Shown here piece by piece: positions 43,060 to 54,508 of a stretch of 64,000 nucleotides of DNA. Numbering within the stretch: position 1 is the stretch's first letter; each line of letters opens with the position of its first letter. The stretch is from assembly GCA_014529385.2 (NCBI GenBank), contig CM043944.1, positions 72,655,884 to 72,719,883 on the forward strand. Reading direction: 5' to 3'. The DNA comes from Adiantum capillus-veneris. Its lineage: Eukaryota; Streptophyta; Polypodiopsida; Polypodiales; Pteridaceae. The translations under genes were made by a program, and so were the position numbers. The notes beneath the pieces are model-generated. The model saw only the letters and a list, made by a program, of their open reading frames with translations, had not been told where the DNA came from and searched no databases.

Positions 43060-44678
43060 CCAACTCCCAAAAGACCTAGAGTTGAACCAAACAGACAAAT
43101 CAGACCAGCTGATTTTCAAAAATGGATCAAAAAATACAGTGGATCAGGGGATCCATATGAACAGTTAGCAATCTTTAAGCAAGTGCTAAGAGCAGAGCGT
43201 ATATTTGATTTCCATACTCAATTCGAGAGGTTTGGAATGACATTAGAAGGAAAGACTTTGACATGGTTCCAAAACATTCCACCAAGGTCGATCATGGACT
43301 TGAATACATTAGCTCAAGGATTTGTAGCTGCTTGTTTCAAAACGGGGATTAAACATAATACGGTAGCTCAAATCTATAGCTTTAAACAGAAACATGGTGA
43401 GTTTGTTAGGGATTGTGCAACTCAAATGAAACAATACATTGTCAAATGCCCAGAGATAGAGCTACTTGCACAAGAACGACTTGTATCTTTTTTCTAGAAG
43501 GACTGCTAAACAAAGAACTTCATGCTATACTCTATAGTAAAAAGCATACAACCCTAGAAGCATGTGTGTCTGATGCGATTGACCTAGGAGACAATTTCAA
43601 GATCTTCAACGAAGAAGATGTCCCTAAGGATAACCAAAGCAAGAAAATAGCATCCACGAAACCGGCACAAGTGGGAACGGCTGCTGCGGCACCACTCTCA
43701 GCTATAGAAGATATGCTAAAAAGGATGAACGACATGATGAACAATATACAAAAATCACCTATGAGAGGACCAGGACAAGGGATACCTCCACAGGGACAAC
43801 CAATTAGGCCACAAAAATGGTGTGCAATCGAGGGTAAATGGATCAACCATGAGACCCACGAGTGCTACTTCATACCAAAGTATGATGGGAATGTTCAGTA
43901 TGTGCCCATGAGGCCACAAGGACAACCCATGTACAGATATCAGCCTAATATGGCCCAAGCTCAAAGACCACCAATGCGTATGGAAAGACCTCAACTTGTG
44001 TTGGGACAACAACCTCCCTCTAGGACAATATTTTTTCCTGTAAATTACATGCACTCTGAAGGAGTCATAGATGAACAAGCATTAGGGCTTGTTACACCTT
44101 TTGCAGAGCCTAGTCCATCTACAGTAATGGTAGAAGGAGATTGGTATAGTCCACATCCATCGCCAATGGAAGAAACCATGACTTATGCTCCACCAGAGCT
44201 CTCACCAATGTATTATGTAGCTAATCAAGGTGTCAGAACTCTCATGGGAAGACCCATGATGAAGCCTAGAACAGGAAACTGTCGTAATTGTGGTGCTGAT
44301 GACCATTGGAAGAACGAATGTCCAGAGCCTGACAAAAAACTCAAACCAATTGAAGCCTATTGCATAGAATGTTGCAAAAAGGGAGGACACTTTCCGGAAG
44401 ATTGTCCTAAGAATCCTTTGAACAAGGAAAAAACTGTCGTAAACGTAGACCAAGTGATGCCTAGTAGCTCATCAGAGAGTGAACCGATTGTTCCACTCAA
44501 GGTAATCACTAGAGCCCATGCAAAGAAAAAGAAACACAACTCCTCTGATGATTCGGAGAACATGAACATTTCTTTTGAAAGAATCAAAAGGAGTAGAAGC
44601 AAAAGATATGAGATGAGAAAACAAATACAACGGATTGAAATCGAAGAGAAAGCAAAAATGCTAGCTCAGGACAAGTAG
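43060..44678 (+). pseudogene. Gypsy D gag capsid and zinc knuckles
   Basis: Frame one (to 43497) has the Retrotrans_gag signature: RPADFQKWIKKYSGSGDPYE, HFDFHTQFERFGMTLEGKTL-type, TWFQNIPPRSIMDLNTLAQG and IYSFKQKHGEFVRDCATQMK. A one-base slip in the T-tract at about 43485-43493 moves the rest (EGLLNKELHAIL...) into the frame of 43413-44678, which is open for 421 codons. Residues near 290-345 of that frame hold CRNCGADDHWKNEC and CIECCKKGGHFPEDC, a pair of zinc knuckles (the second with an extra Gly). A basic tail follows and a stop at 44676-44678. Restriction of the damage to a homopolymer leaves open a sequencing error. Confidence 0.78.
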
Positions 44679-45453
44679 AAAGAAACTGGCAGTGCATTCA
44701 AGGAAACAACCGTGAAATCTGGAGGATCCATTCTGGTTGATAAAATTTTGAGTCTATTAATGCTGCCTTGGAAGCCTACCAAGGAGGGCTTAAAGCAGGA
44801 CAAAACATGGAAAACAAGTGGAAAAACTATCCATCTCCAGACATGGAAGCAGCGAAGCTGGAAGCTTATAAAAATTTGGTAAGAATCATGCAAAAAATGC
44901 TAGATAAACAAAAACCCAAGCTTGAAAGTATTGCAAAACCTTAAGAGCTTGCGGTAGAAGGAACGAAAGAAAAATCCGATGTGGTGGCAGAACCCCACCT
45001 TGAAACAAATGAACCAGAGCTTATAGTGCCGGACAACGAAGATGCCTTGGACGGCATTCCATTTGTAGAGGAAGACTGGCCAGGACACTTATGGAAAAAA
45101 GAATCAATGATGGGAGCCTAACTTTAAAGTCAGCTCCTATAGAGGAAGTCTGGTTGGATAACCTACCTTCTGATATGAACATGGATTTACAATCCTTGTA
45201 CGGGGATTGCGGATCGGAGGCTTTAGGAATGTCTAAACCATTGACATTAAAAACATTACTTTCTTACTTGGGAGATAACGAAGATGAATCCATCGGTTGC
45301 AAGATCACTCAATTAAAAAGAGTTGAATAGACCCTAGAAGTAGACAACATTCATTCAATCATGTCTACACCCATCCAATGCACTCTTACTTTGGGAGAAC
45401 TGTTGAAGCTCAGACCCTACTTGTGAAATGATTTACAGAAAACCCTAGAGAAG
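44679..45453 (+). pseudogene. Gypsy D gag-protease linker
   Basis: Scattered coding: SINAALEAYQGGLKAGQNME, SPDMEAAKLEAYKNLVRIMQ and DNEDALDGIPFVEEDWPGHL, then a 79-residue open frame 45091-45330 (SAPIEEVWLDNLPSDMN, TLKTLLSYLGDNEDES). No known domain. Stops at 44676, 44941, 45118 and 45328 interrupt it. Confidence 0.6.
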
Positions 45454-46071
45454 GTGGGGATAACGGGGTTAATCTCTAAGAATTTGGAAAATTTGAAAAA
45501 TGAAATGAAAAACAAAGAGATTCAATTAGTTCCTATGAGCAAGGTCGGAGAATATTATGAAGGGGAAGGAGGAAACACCACCCTCCCGTTGAAATATAAT
45601 GACATTGAAACCATGGCAATAGTGGATAGTGGAGTTGGCATAGCCATAGCCACTAAAGTAGTATGGGAATCCTGGGGACAGCCAGCCATTAGATAAACTC
45701 GAATGAAATTGCAGTTGGCTGATGGACACATTGAGAGACCACTAGGGCTTCTTGAAATAGTGATAGTCAATTCCTGTGGAATTGAATATCAACACACTCT
45801 TGCCATAGTAGACTTTGGGAAAAAACTCAACTATGAAATTATATTGGGAAGACCTTTCATGCGACAGGTACAGCTTATCCAAGATTGGGGAAACAACTAT
45901 CTGTACTTGAAGCAGGTGGGATCTATAACAAGAGTCAATCTAAAAGATCACACTTATAGATATGTCTTGAAAACACCCATCCAAGAGTTTGATTCAGTCT
46001 CTTCCGCTGAAATTAAAGTCCCATATTGGTTAAACAAATACACTCCTATTTGGATGTGCGGAGCTTCATAA
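45454..46071 (+). pseudogene. Gypsy D aspartic protease
   Basis: The active-site block ETMAIVDSGVGIAIATKVVW carries D-S-G (about 45605-45665). It is followed by TRMKLQLADGHIERPLGLLE and YEIILGRPFMRQVQLIQDWG, the second half of a retroviral-type protease. One in-frame TAA at 45694-45696 separates the two halves, which are otherwise in the same frame to 46071. 46072-46139 continues Gypsy D up to the target site CCTGA of Copia C. Confidence 0.82.
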
Positions 46072-46139
46072 AATGGAAACTTAAGACGAGAAGAATGTAT
46101 CTTAGAAAGGGACTGCACAGACAAATCCTACATACCTGA

Positions 46140-46365
46140 TGTTGGAATTAGGGTTGCAGAGAAACACACACAGCTTGGAGAAGACGAAGGAAGCTCAAGG
46201 CACACAATAGAGAGTGTTTACTTAGTGTGCAATGAAAAGATAGATAGCCCTAGAGTGATGGGCGTATATACAATGCACGGGGGAAAAAACCTCCTAAAGA
46301 GGAAAAAAATGCCCCAACGGTCCTAGTGTGTTCACACACATCACTACCACATGTATATGCTAACA
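46140..46365 (-). repeat. 3' LTR of Copia C
   Basis: 226 bp, TGTTGGAATTAGGGTTGCAG...GCTAACA, bordered by the target duplication on the left and the polypurine tract on the right. Confidence 0.95.
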
Positions 46366-46439
46366 AACCCCCCTGGAGTGATGCGGTGAACGAGAGCTGA
46401 CACATGAGTAAAGGGAAGTGAAATGCCCTGAGGACAGGA

Positions 46440-47160
46440 TCAGTCCACAAAGGGGAGTAAGCCCAAAGCTTTTCGAAAAGCTTCAAGCTTCTCACGAGAC
46501 AATGCCTTTGTGAAAATATATCTGCAAGGTTGTCTTGTGTTGGCACATAAGCCAAGCTGATCTCTCCTGCTGAGAGCCTCTCCCTGACATAGTCATAATG
46601 CACCTCAATGTGCTTTGTGCGAGCATGAAAAACTGGGTTCCTCGCAACTGCCAATGCGCTCAGACTATCAATGTAGATAGTGTTGGCAATGTCCTGTCCA
46701 ACACCCAAATCAGCCATAAGGCGTCTGAGCCATACACACTCAACCGTAGCTGTGAAGAGTGCCCTGTACTCAGCCTCACAACTCAAAGTGGCCACAATAG
46801 GTTTCTTCTTGCTCAACCATGATATACATGAGCTGCCAAGCATGAAACAAAAACCACTTGTGGACACTCGCGTGTCAAAATAACCAGCCCAATCTGAGTC
46901 CGAAAAAGCATGTAAGTCTGGCGGCAATGATCCCCCCTTGGGATAAAAAAAGCCAAGATGTAAAGTGCCACTAAGGTAGCGGAAAATCCTCTTGACAGCC
47001 TGTCAATGCTTAGACCCTGGGCTATGCATAAATCTGCTGACCTGTGAGACTGCAAGCTGAATATCCGGCTTCGTGTTGCATACATAAATGAGGCAGCTAA
47101 GATGAGTTTGGTAAAGAGTGACATCAGCAGGATCACCAACATCATGTAGACTCAACTTCA
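46440..47160 (-). pseudogene. Copia C RNase H and RT thumb
   Basis: The frame 46927-46250 contains the RNase H signature: PDLHAFSDSDWAGYFDTRVS (Asp), VATLSCEAEYRALFTATVEC (Glu), IYIDSLSALAVARNPVFHAR (Asp) and DYVRERLSAGEISLAYVPTQ. It slips just before the end (NLADIFSQRHCL, where the family reads DIFTKAL), a one-base lesion. 46930-47160 encodes the thumb (YVCNTKPDIQLAVSQVSRFM-type) in another frame. Confidence 0.85.
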
Positions 47161-47239
47161 AACCTGTTTCCATGGGAGTGTCAATAGGTTTTCAATCCTC
47201 AAGTCCAAACTTACATAGCAATGTCTCTATGCAACTTTT

Positions 47240-48110
47240 CTAACAGAAGGCAATACCACCATCACACTGCTTAAATTGTATACCCAAATAATGATGCAAC
47301 ATCCCCAAATCTTTCATCTTGAAAGTAGCATTCAAATCAGCCTTAAATTCAGCAATATGTCTCCCATTTGGTCCAGTGATCAACAAATCATCAACATAAA
47401 GAACCACAATGAGAAGTACATCACCTTCACGCTTTACATACAATGTGCTTTCTGTTGGACTGTTACAAAAGCCTTGTTTGACCAAATGAGTGTCAGCTTT
47501 CTCATACCAAGCGCAAGGAGATTGCTTCAACCCATACAAAGCCTTGTTACATTTTCACACTTTGTCCTCTTGTCCTTTTATGACAAAACCGCGAGACTGC
47601 GTTACATAAACTTCCTCAAATATGTCACCATTCAAGAAAGCAGTAACAATGTCTGACTGATGTACATCCCAACCAAAATGAGCTGCCAATGCACATAGAA
47701 AATGCACAGTAGTCATACGACAAGTGGGAGCAAAATTCTCTTCATAGTCTATGCCTTTTTGCTGTGCATAACCTTTTGCAACAAGTCGAGCCTTATGGCG
47801 ATCGATCTCACCATCCGGCTTGCGTTTCAACTTGTAAACCCACTTCGTACCAATGGCCTTTTTGCCAGGAGGCAAATCACATAAAGTCCATGTGTCATTT
47901 TCTATAAGTGCATCATATTCTGATTGCATGGCAGCCATCCAATTTTCTGAATTCTGTGCTTCATCAAAAGACAGGGGCTCCTCAACATCATGTAAACTAG
48001 ACACAGCCAAAGCATAATAATCTGATGCATAAGATGCATGGAAAGAGCCTGAACGAGTACGATTAGACAAAGGTGCATCCAATTTACTATCACGCAAAGT
48101 GTGCACCAGT
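47240..48110 (-). pseudogene. Copia C reverse transcriptase
   Basis: 48106-47555 reads SENWMAAMQSEYDALIENDT, KKAIGTKWVYKLKRKPDGEI, RHKARLVAKGYAQQKGIDYE, FAPTCRMTTVHFLCALAAHF and VHQSDIVTAFLNGDIFEEVY with no break. A TGA then interrupts EDKV*KCNKALYGLKQSP. The frame resumes to 47240 with ESTLYVKREGDVLLIVVLYV and the DDLLITGPNGRH active-site region, MKDLGMLHHYLGIQF. The active-site Asp pair is intact, so one nonsense change is the main lesion of the RT itself. The linker 48111-48285 to integrase is frame-shifted. Confidence 0.88.
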
Positions 48111-48285
48111 CATTTTGGCATACCTCTAGCCTGCTCATTTTCAGGCCTTTCCTCATCAAGTACATCATGTACATAGGCTGATCTAAGACATTTTCAGAAA
48201 CCCCCATAGGCTGTACATTTGCCTCATAGGAACTTACATTCGTATTTCCACCACTGAAAAGAGGCAACAAAGTGCCATAAATGTC

Positions 48286-49617
48286 CTATGAGCTTACATT
48301 ACTGTCTCTAGTACATGACAGCAAGGGCTGAACAAAATCTTCCACAAACACTACATCCCGAGAACCGAGAATACGTTTTGTTTGCGGATGATACAACCTG
48401 TAACATTTGCTTTCAGCACTATAACCAACAAAAATACATTTGACAGTCTTATCATCCAATTTTCTGCGCTGCACTTGTCGCACCAAAGCATATGGCAAAC
48501 AGCCAAAAACACGCATGTGCTCAATAGAAGGTTTTCTATCATGCCATGCTTCATATGGAGTAATAGACTGCAAAGCTTTCGTAGGACACGTGTTAAGTAC
48601 ATAAGTGGCACACATAATGGCCTCAAGCCAAAAAGAATGCGGCAAAGCTTGACTTTTGACCATACATCGTGCCATTTCCGTCAGTGACCTGTTTTTCCTC
48701 TCAGCAACACCATTTTGCTGAGGTGTATAAGGCACTGTACATTGGTGTTTTATCCCACGACTAGCAAGAAATTCATTAAATTCATGAGACATATACTCCC
48801 CCCCTTGATCGAAACGGAGGGTGCCCATAGTACATTTCGAGACATTTTCAGCCATAGCCAGAAATTGTTTGAAGCACATAAAAACTTCGGACTTCGCTTT
48901 AAGTGGAAATACCCATGCATGCCTGGAGTAATAATCAATGAAAGTCACGAAGTACAGGTAATTGCCCAAGGACGGAGTTTGCATGGGCCCACAAACATCA
49001 CTATGCACAAGCTGCAACCTACATGTGGCCCGAACTGAACCATCCTTTGGAAATTTAGAGCGCTGCATCTTACCCAAAATACAGCCTTTACAAACATGTT
49101 TGACAGGTGCTTCAAGAGGCGGCAAAGAAGCAACCATATTAGATTTCTGCAAATGCAGCAAACTGGCAAAACTCAGATGACCAAAACGTGCATGCCAAAG
49201 TTTTGCATCTGAAATAGCCCTTGAATCTGCAACAGCATTTGCAAAATTTTGTCCACACTTGTCATACAAAGTGAGCTTATACAGCCCACGGCACAAAAGC
49301 CCAGATGCAACAATTTCATCACCAAAATTGAGATCATGAACTGTACATCTGTCATCCACAAATTTGACTACAAGTCCAAGTCTAGCAAGTGCAGATAGAG
49401 ACAAGAGATTCTTCTTGATCCTAGGTACATAAAGTGCATCAAGAAGTGTGAAGGAATTGCCATTAGTAGCAGTGAGCACAATCTTTCCAACTCCTTGAAC
49501 GGGATAAGAGGCGTTGTTGGCACAAGTGATTGAATTCCCATGAGGGACAAACTGGAGAGAGGTAAACAATTCACGATGTAATGTGCTTTGTAGCACCACT
49601 GTCGAAATACCACACAT
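48286..49617 (-). pseudogene. Copia C pre-integrase and integrase (443-residue open frame)
   Basis: A long clean frame. It starts in the protease remainder (FVPHGNSITCANNASYPVQG, VPRIKKNLLSLSALARLGLV), then the GAG_pre-integrase zinc site (AKLWHARFGHLSFASLLHLQ with H-x3-H and KHVCKGCILGKMQRSKFP with C-x2-C), then the rve core: LVHSDVCGPMQTPSLGNYLY (Asp), TFIDYYSRHAWVFPLKAKSE, LRFDQGGEYMSHEFNEFLAS (Asp) and PYTPQQNGVAERKNRSLTEM (Glu). All three catalytic residues are present. The C-terminus reads CIFVGYSAESKCYRLYHPQT. It is out of frame with gag by the 5-base loss near 49575, and this frame has no true start of its own. Confidence 0.88.
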
Positions 49618-50709
49618 GTGAATCTACAACAACTGACAAGCATGAATCATGGATAGCAAGATTGTAAGTGCACTCTGCGCTAAAAGCCCATTCTGCATCA
49701 ACATCAGCATTACAGTCTCCTTTCACAGAAGACTCAACAATGGCTGCATTTGTAGTGGAACCAGCATTTGCAGTGGAACCACCCTCTTTCTTCTTAGCCT
49801 CTTTGGCCTTCAACTTAGGACACGACTTGATCAAGTGATCATTGGCTTTACAATAATGACAACGCATCTTCTTTTTTCCCTTATCACCAGAATTGCCAGA
49901 CGAAGTGCTGCCAGTAGAAGCATTAGGAACAGAATTTTTGCCACTCGCAGCGGAACCATAAGAAGTGGCTGCATTACTGTTACCACCCTTTCTTTGAGAA
50001 GCAATAAAAGCCTGTTCAACTGCACACTGTCTAGTCCCGTTTTTTATGGAAAGTGACTCTTGCAACAGCAATGTGCATAATGCATCAAACTTGACAACTT
50101 CAGGATTTCCTTGGGTCATCAGTCTCCAAGTACTAGCAAAAGTCTGGTAGGAATCTGGTAAGGCATCAAGAACTGTCTGCACAAGGGAACTGTCTGAAAT
50201 GACTTCACCTGTAGAAATAAGCTTCTCATTGATATCCTTGACACAAGCAAGGAAAGTGTCCATATCATCTTCCTCATGCATAATCTTCGACTCTAGCTCT
50301 TTACGTAGCAAAGCAATATTAGCCTCATTGCGGCTTGCATAAAGACCTGCTAAAATATCCCAAGCCTGTTTTGCAGATTTTGCTGAACGGATGTGAGGAA
50401 CAATGGTGCGCTTCATAGACAACGCAATCAATGCATGATCCTGTGCATCCTTAACATCCCAACGAGCTTGTTCTGCCATAGGCAAAACAACTCTAATAGT
50501 TGCAATCCTTGCAGCAAGACCTGCAACATCCTCAACATCGCCTACATCCTTAGAACCAGGACGTACATCAATGCCCTGCACAATGTTCCAGCACCCTTTG
50601 ACACGAGAACATGTTGCATCATATAAGCCCACATAGGGTAGTTGTCCCCATCCAACCTGTCCTCAGCAGCAAACATCTTGAACACATCTGTGTTGTTGTT
50701 GTCAGCCAT
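49571..50709 (-). pseudogene. Copia C gag and protease active site
   Basis: The natural start is the ATG at 50709 (MADNNNTDVFKMFAAEDRLD, then NYPMWAYMMQHVLVSKG). A one-base loss near 50590 relative to element A shifts the frame; the remainder is the 353-codon frame 50632-49571. It contains the capsid helices (DVKDAQDHALIALSMKRTIV, AKQAWDILAGLYASRNEANI, DTFLACVKDINEKLISTGEV, LVQTVLDALPDSYQTFASTW), a zinc knuckle CHYCKANDHLIKSC, a Lys-rich segment and the protease site WYFDSGATKHITS, where the 5-base loss causes an immediate stop. Gag is thus almost intact apart from its first 40 residues being out of frame. Confidence 0.88.
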
Positions 50710-51058
50710 GGTAAATGCTGCACCTGATGTGAAAACTACCCGAAAATAGGAGAAACGGAGCGGGAATAACCTGTACTATATAGCACAAACCGTAGAAGAC
50801 TATAAGGCACCTGTTATGTAGAATACAGCACTGACAGAAATTCTGCACAAAATGATTAAATAGCCTGTGCAGTACTGCCTGTAGTGGAAACGGAGGCCGA
50901 AATGAGACCAAATCAAAATTCTGAGCAAACCAAGCTCTTCGAGCCTACCCAAAAGTTTTGTCAACCTGCGAATGCTCGCCAAAGCTCACTGAAATCGGAG
51001 AAAGTGAGCAGGCGTGTGCTGGAGCTGCTAGCGACTAAGCCCGGGAGGACGTGACCTA

Positions 51059-51069
51059 CTCTGATACCA
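51059..51069 (-). other. Primer-binding site of Copia C
   Basis: CTCTGATACCA on the plus strand is the complement of TGGTATCAGAG (initiator tRNA-Met). Two bases (AT) separate it from the 5' LTR, as in element A. Confidence 0.9.
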
Positions 51070-51071
51070 AT

Positions 51072-51298
51072 TGTTGGAATTAGGGTTGCAGAGAAACACA
51101 CACAGCTTGGAGAAGACGAAGGAAGTTCAAGGCACACAATAGAGAGTGTGTTACTTAGTCTTCAATGAAAAGATAGATAGCCCTAGAGTGATGGGCGTAT
51201 ATACAATGCACGGGGGGAAAAACCTCCTAAAGAGGGAAAAAATGCCCTGGCGGTCCTAGTGTGTTCACACACATCACTACCACATGTATATGGTAACA
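51072..51298 (-). repeat. 5' LTR of Copia C
   Basis: 227 bp, TGTTGGAATTAGGGTTGCAG...GGTAACA, followed by the right copy of the target duplication CCTGA. Confidence 0.95.
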
Positions 51299-52148
51299 CC
51301 TGAACCCTTTCCAGAGAATTTATTTGAGCCATTTGAGTGGACTCAAATTTTAGCGACAATGGATGTATGTGTGAATACGTCTATGCCTACTCAATTTTGC
51401 AATGAGGATGGCTACGACATAATTCCCATCCAGATGATGTCAATCGTCAACATTGAAACAAAAATAAGGAACCCAAGGACTTGATAAAAACTCAACAAGT
51501 CTTTTCAGACCTCTATTACAATGCAACTGATGAGTTAGATGAACACTCAGCTACCTCAGAAGATTCGGGGTCAGAAAAAGAGTATACGAGAGCTAAGTTA
51601 CTCTTAAAGGGAGGGGAGAAAAAGTTTTTTGACTTTCCAAACCAGAAATCAAGAAGACAAAAATGATATAGACAAAAGAGAGACACCAATATTGTGAAAA
51701 CACGACCTATGACATCAGTCTCCAGTAAAACACAACTCCTGATGGAGATAGATGCTAATGATTGTGTCAAGGACAAAATAACTGGCAGATATCCTTCAAA
51801 CAAAAACTTAGAAATGTCTCAGACATCGAGAAAAACAAGGAAGGATACTCAAGAAAAATCTCAGGATAAAAAACCACTCATGACCAGAGTCGAGCAGAAA
51901 AAGAAATATCAAGAGTTGAAAAAAGCTATAAAGGAGATATACACAACCGAAATTGAAATCACGGAAGAGGATGGTAAGGATGTAATGCATGTTCCATCCC
52001 ATTACAAAAAGTATACTCTCTAAGATCGGAAAATAATTGAACAACCTATTAGGGAACTACGGAAACAAGGCGAATCTTACGAAGGGCTTGAAAACACTAA
52101 AAGGGTAGACTTGGCTGAACCAGGAGAAGAGCTAGACCTGCTTACATT
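51299..52148 (+). pseudogene. Gypsy D protease-RT linker
   Basis: After Copia C the D element resumes: EPFPENLFEPFEWTQILATM, NTSMPTQFCNEDGYDIIPIQ, then charged frames 51481-51666 and 51694-52023 (KTRKDTQEKSQDKKPLMTRV, KKAIKEIYTTEIEITEEDGK) separated by stops. No named domain. It corresponds to the low-complexity spacer before RT in large Gypsy polyproteins. Confidence 0.6.
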
Positions 52149-52850
52149 GTGAATGACCTAACAGAAGAAGAAGAAAAGATTTTGCCAAGCTTGTTAAAGG
52201 AATACCAAGATATCTTCGTTTTGTCTTACAAGGATCTCAAGGGTGTTGATCCAAAAATCTGTCAACATACTATACCCATGAGAGATGATGCAAAACCAAG
52301 TAGACAGATACCATACACTTATAACAAAACATTTTCCAGGAGGATCAAAGAAGAGATTGCAAAACTAAAGGAAGCTGAATTCATTTTCAAAATTGAACAC
52401 ACAGATTGGGTATCTCCAATTGTGGTAGTACCTAAGAAGAATGGAAAATTACGAGTGTGTGTTAATCTCAAAAAGGTGAATGTAGCTACCATTAGAGACA
52501 ACTTTCCTCTTCCGATAACTGAGCATGTTTTAGAACGAGTTGCAGAAAAAGAAGCTTACAACTTCTTAGACGGATTTTCGGGATACAATTAACTTTTGGT
52601 TGACCCAAAAGATCATCATAAAACTGCTTTTGCAACAGAATGGGATATTTGCCTATTGGGTTATGCCGTTTGGGGTAACTAATGCTCTAGCCATGTTTCA
52701 GAGGTTGATGAGCCATGCTTTCAAAGAATATTTTTGGAAATTCTTAGAAGTATATATGGATGATCTATGTGTACATTCGTCAATCCGGGCTGATCATTTG
52801 AACACTTCAAAAAGGTATTCGAGAAATGTAGAATTTATTGGATTTGCTTA
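52149..52850 (+). pseudogene. Gypsy D reverse transcriptase
   Basis: 52149-52592 carries LPSLLKEYQDIFVLSYKDLK, HTIPMRDDAKPSRQIPY, RRIKEEIAKLKEAEFIFKIE, WVSPIVVVPKKNGKLRVCVN and NFPLPITEHVLERV...FLDGFSGYN, a textbook Ty3/Gypsy RT N-terminal half. A TAA replaces the codon after GFSGYN. A frameshift near 52645 follows, and 52600-52851 continues with YWVMPFGVTNALAMFQRLMS and KFLEVYMDDLCVHSS, the active site being YMDD in place of the usual YLDD/YIDD. The catalytic Asp pair is intact. Confidence 0.88.
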
Positions 52851-52871
52851 AATCCTGAAAAGTGCACATTC

Positions 52872-53580
52872 ATGGGAAGACAAGGGAAAATTCTTGGACA
52901 TATAGTGTCTAAAAATGGCATAGCTACTGATATTGAGAAGATTCATGTCATTGTTGAATTGCCTAGACCAACAACAGTCAAGGGGGTACAAGCCTTCATG
53001 GGACATTGTGGATATTACCGATGGTTCATTTACATGTATGCTATAATTGCAAAACCCATGTATAGCTTGATTACGCACTTTGAATAGACCGAGGCATGTG
53101 AAGAATCCTTCATGAAGCTTAAGCAAGCTCTCACCTCAGCTCCAATATTGAAAGCACCATATTGGGATAAGGTATTCCACGTACATGTAGATGCTTCTAA
53201 TTTTGCTATCAGTTGTATACTAGCTCAACGAGGAGACGGGAAAATTGAATTTTTTATTTCTTATGCTAGCCAACAATTGAACATGGCAGAAAATAATTAC
53301 ACCACCACCAAAAGAGAAGAACTAGGAATGATCTATGCCGTTAAAAAGTATAGACATTACCTATTAGCCAACAAGTTTGTGTTCTTTGTGGACCACCAAG
53401 CTTCGTTGTATTTGGTCAAAAAGCCATGCAACATAGGGAGAATAGTGAGATGGTTCATCATTCTTCTCAAATTGGATTTCACTGTGGTTGTAAAAAAAGG
53501 CACTGCACATCAACGAGCAGATCATTTGTCAAGGATTGTATCAGGGGAATCACCTAAAGGGGTAGACGATGATCTACCAA
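52872..53580 (+). pseudogene. Gypsy D RNase H
   Basis: 52872-53087 is the RT connection (GKILGHIVSKNGIATDIEKI, VKGVQAFMGHCGYYRWFIYM) ending in a TAG. 53112-53580 holds RNase H: VFHVHVDASNFAISCILAQR (Asp), NNYTTTKREELGMIYAVKKY (Glu) and KFVFFVDHQASLYLVKKP (Asp), then HQRADHLSRI. The catalytic residues are visible. The frame of 53112-54029 is unbroken into integrase. Confidence 0.88.
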
Positions 53581-54266
53581 ATGCCTATTTGTTCTCCGTG
53601 GAAATGATACCTAGACGGTCGGAAAACATTGTGTCATTGATGACAATAGCTCAAGTGGATTCACAAATACCACTTCCTATCACAATCTATTTAATTGAGC
53701 AATTGGCTATGTATCAATTAGTAGCTGGAAGGCTATACAAACAAAATCGGGAAAGGATATTGCTTTTATGCATTAACCCTAAAGAAAAAGAACAATACCT
53801 AAGTCAAGCACATGTTACCATAGTGGGACTTCACTTTGCAAAAGACCAAACTATGCAACGAATCTTGAGACTTGGAGTATTTTGGCCGACTATGAGGAGA
53901 GATGTTAGATATTTTGTAAAAGATTTCCCTCAATGTAAAAAACAAACACCCATTCCTCATGTAACATTGTTTCAAATGGCAACTATTTCTAAGTGGAGTA
54001 ATTATCTGGTTACTTACTTATGGAACTGAACATTTCCTGAGGATATGAGTAAACGTCGTCAAAGAGCAATTGAAACTGAAGCAAGAGACTATGCTCTTAT
54101 TGGAAACCAATTGTATTGGAGAGGTAAAGATCAACATTTGTGTCTTTGTACAAGGGTGAAAGCATGGTTTGGTGGTACAAAAAAAGGACCTATTTTGCTT
54201 CTACCTGGTTGGTACTTCTACATATGTCCACACTTTGGAGGGAACCTTTTTTTTCATCTATGTTAA
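53581..54266 (+). pseudogene. Gypsy D integrase N-terminal part, truncated
   Basis: The zinc-binding module reads YQLVAGRLYKQNRERILLLC, QAHVTIVGLHFAKDQTMQRI (H-x5-H variant) and FWPTMRRDVRYFVKDFPQCK, where the first Cys of the C-x2-C pair is changed to Phe. A stop ends the frame at 54027-54029, and a second segment (EDMSKRRQRAIETEARDYAL, IGNQLYWRGKDQHLCLC) that normally precedes a zinc finger follows at 54045-54266. The catalytic core (DxE block) is missing. From about 54290 the sequence no longer resembles Gypsy. Confidence 0.72.
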
Positions 54267-54508
54267 AGAATGGTAGGAGGAAAATTTGTATGATTTAAAC
54301 TTTCCGTGAAAGAAAACTTGGGTGGGGCAATAAGTAATGCGAGTGGTGTTTTGAAGCCGTGCCAAAATTCCCATCACAGACTGCGTTTGTGAGTGGCGCA
54401 TTTGCTCAACACATTTTCCAGCTTCCGCCTTGCTTTCTTACTACATCGCCTTCTGCAAACCACTACAGTTGCAGGTAACAAGCTTCCCGGCTACTCACAA
54501 TCAAGAAG

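Larger units (their letters stand above)
46140..51298 (-). mobile_element. Full-length Copia element C
   Basis: A complete 5.16-kb minus-strand Ty1/Copia element with 5' LTR at 51072-51298, primer site RC at 51059-51069, gag, protease-integrase, RT and RNase H, polypurine tract (RC of AACCCCCCTGG, 46366 onward) and 3' LTR at 46140-46365. CCTGA at 46135-46139 and 51299-51303 is a perfect 5-bp target duplication, so both ends are certain. The LTRs differ at roughly ten positions by eye. Lesions: a one-base loss early in gag, a 5-base loss at the protease site, a TGA in RT and others downstream. It inserted between protease and RT of Gypsy D. Confidence 0.95.
39280..54290 (+). mobile_element. 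Gypsy element D, split by Copia C
   Basis: A plus-strand Ty3/Gypsy element. The 5' LTR ends at 40024, a decayed primer site follows, then a leader of about 2.2 kb with tandem repeats, gag (42280-44678), protease (45454-46071), and, after the Copia C insertion (46140-51298), RT, RNase H and integrase (52149-54266). The RT-RH-IN order is diagnostic of Gypsy. Both ends are approximate: the LTR start was not found, and no 3' LTR follows integrase before the next locus, so the element is 3'-truncated or its LTR has decayed. All genes carry stops. Confidence 0.8.

Noticed and set aside
54290-54345. GGGTGGGGCAATAAG as polypurine tract and 3' LTR start of Gypsy D
   Set aside because: No sequence after it matches the D 5' LTR region, so the boundary cannot be supported.
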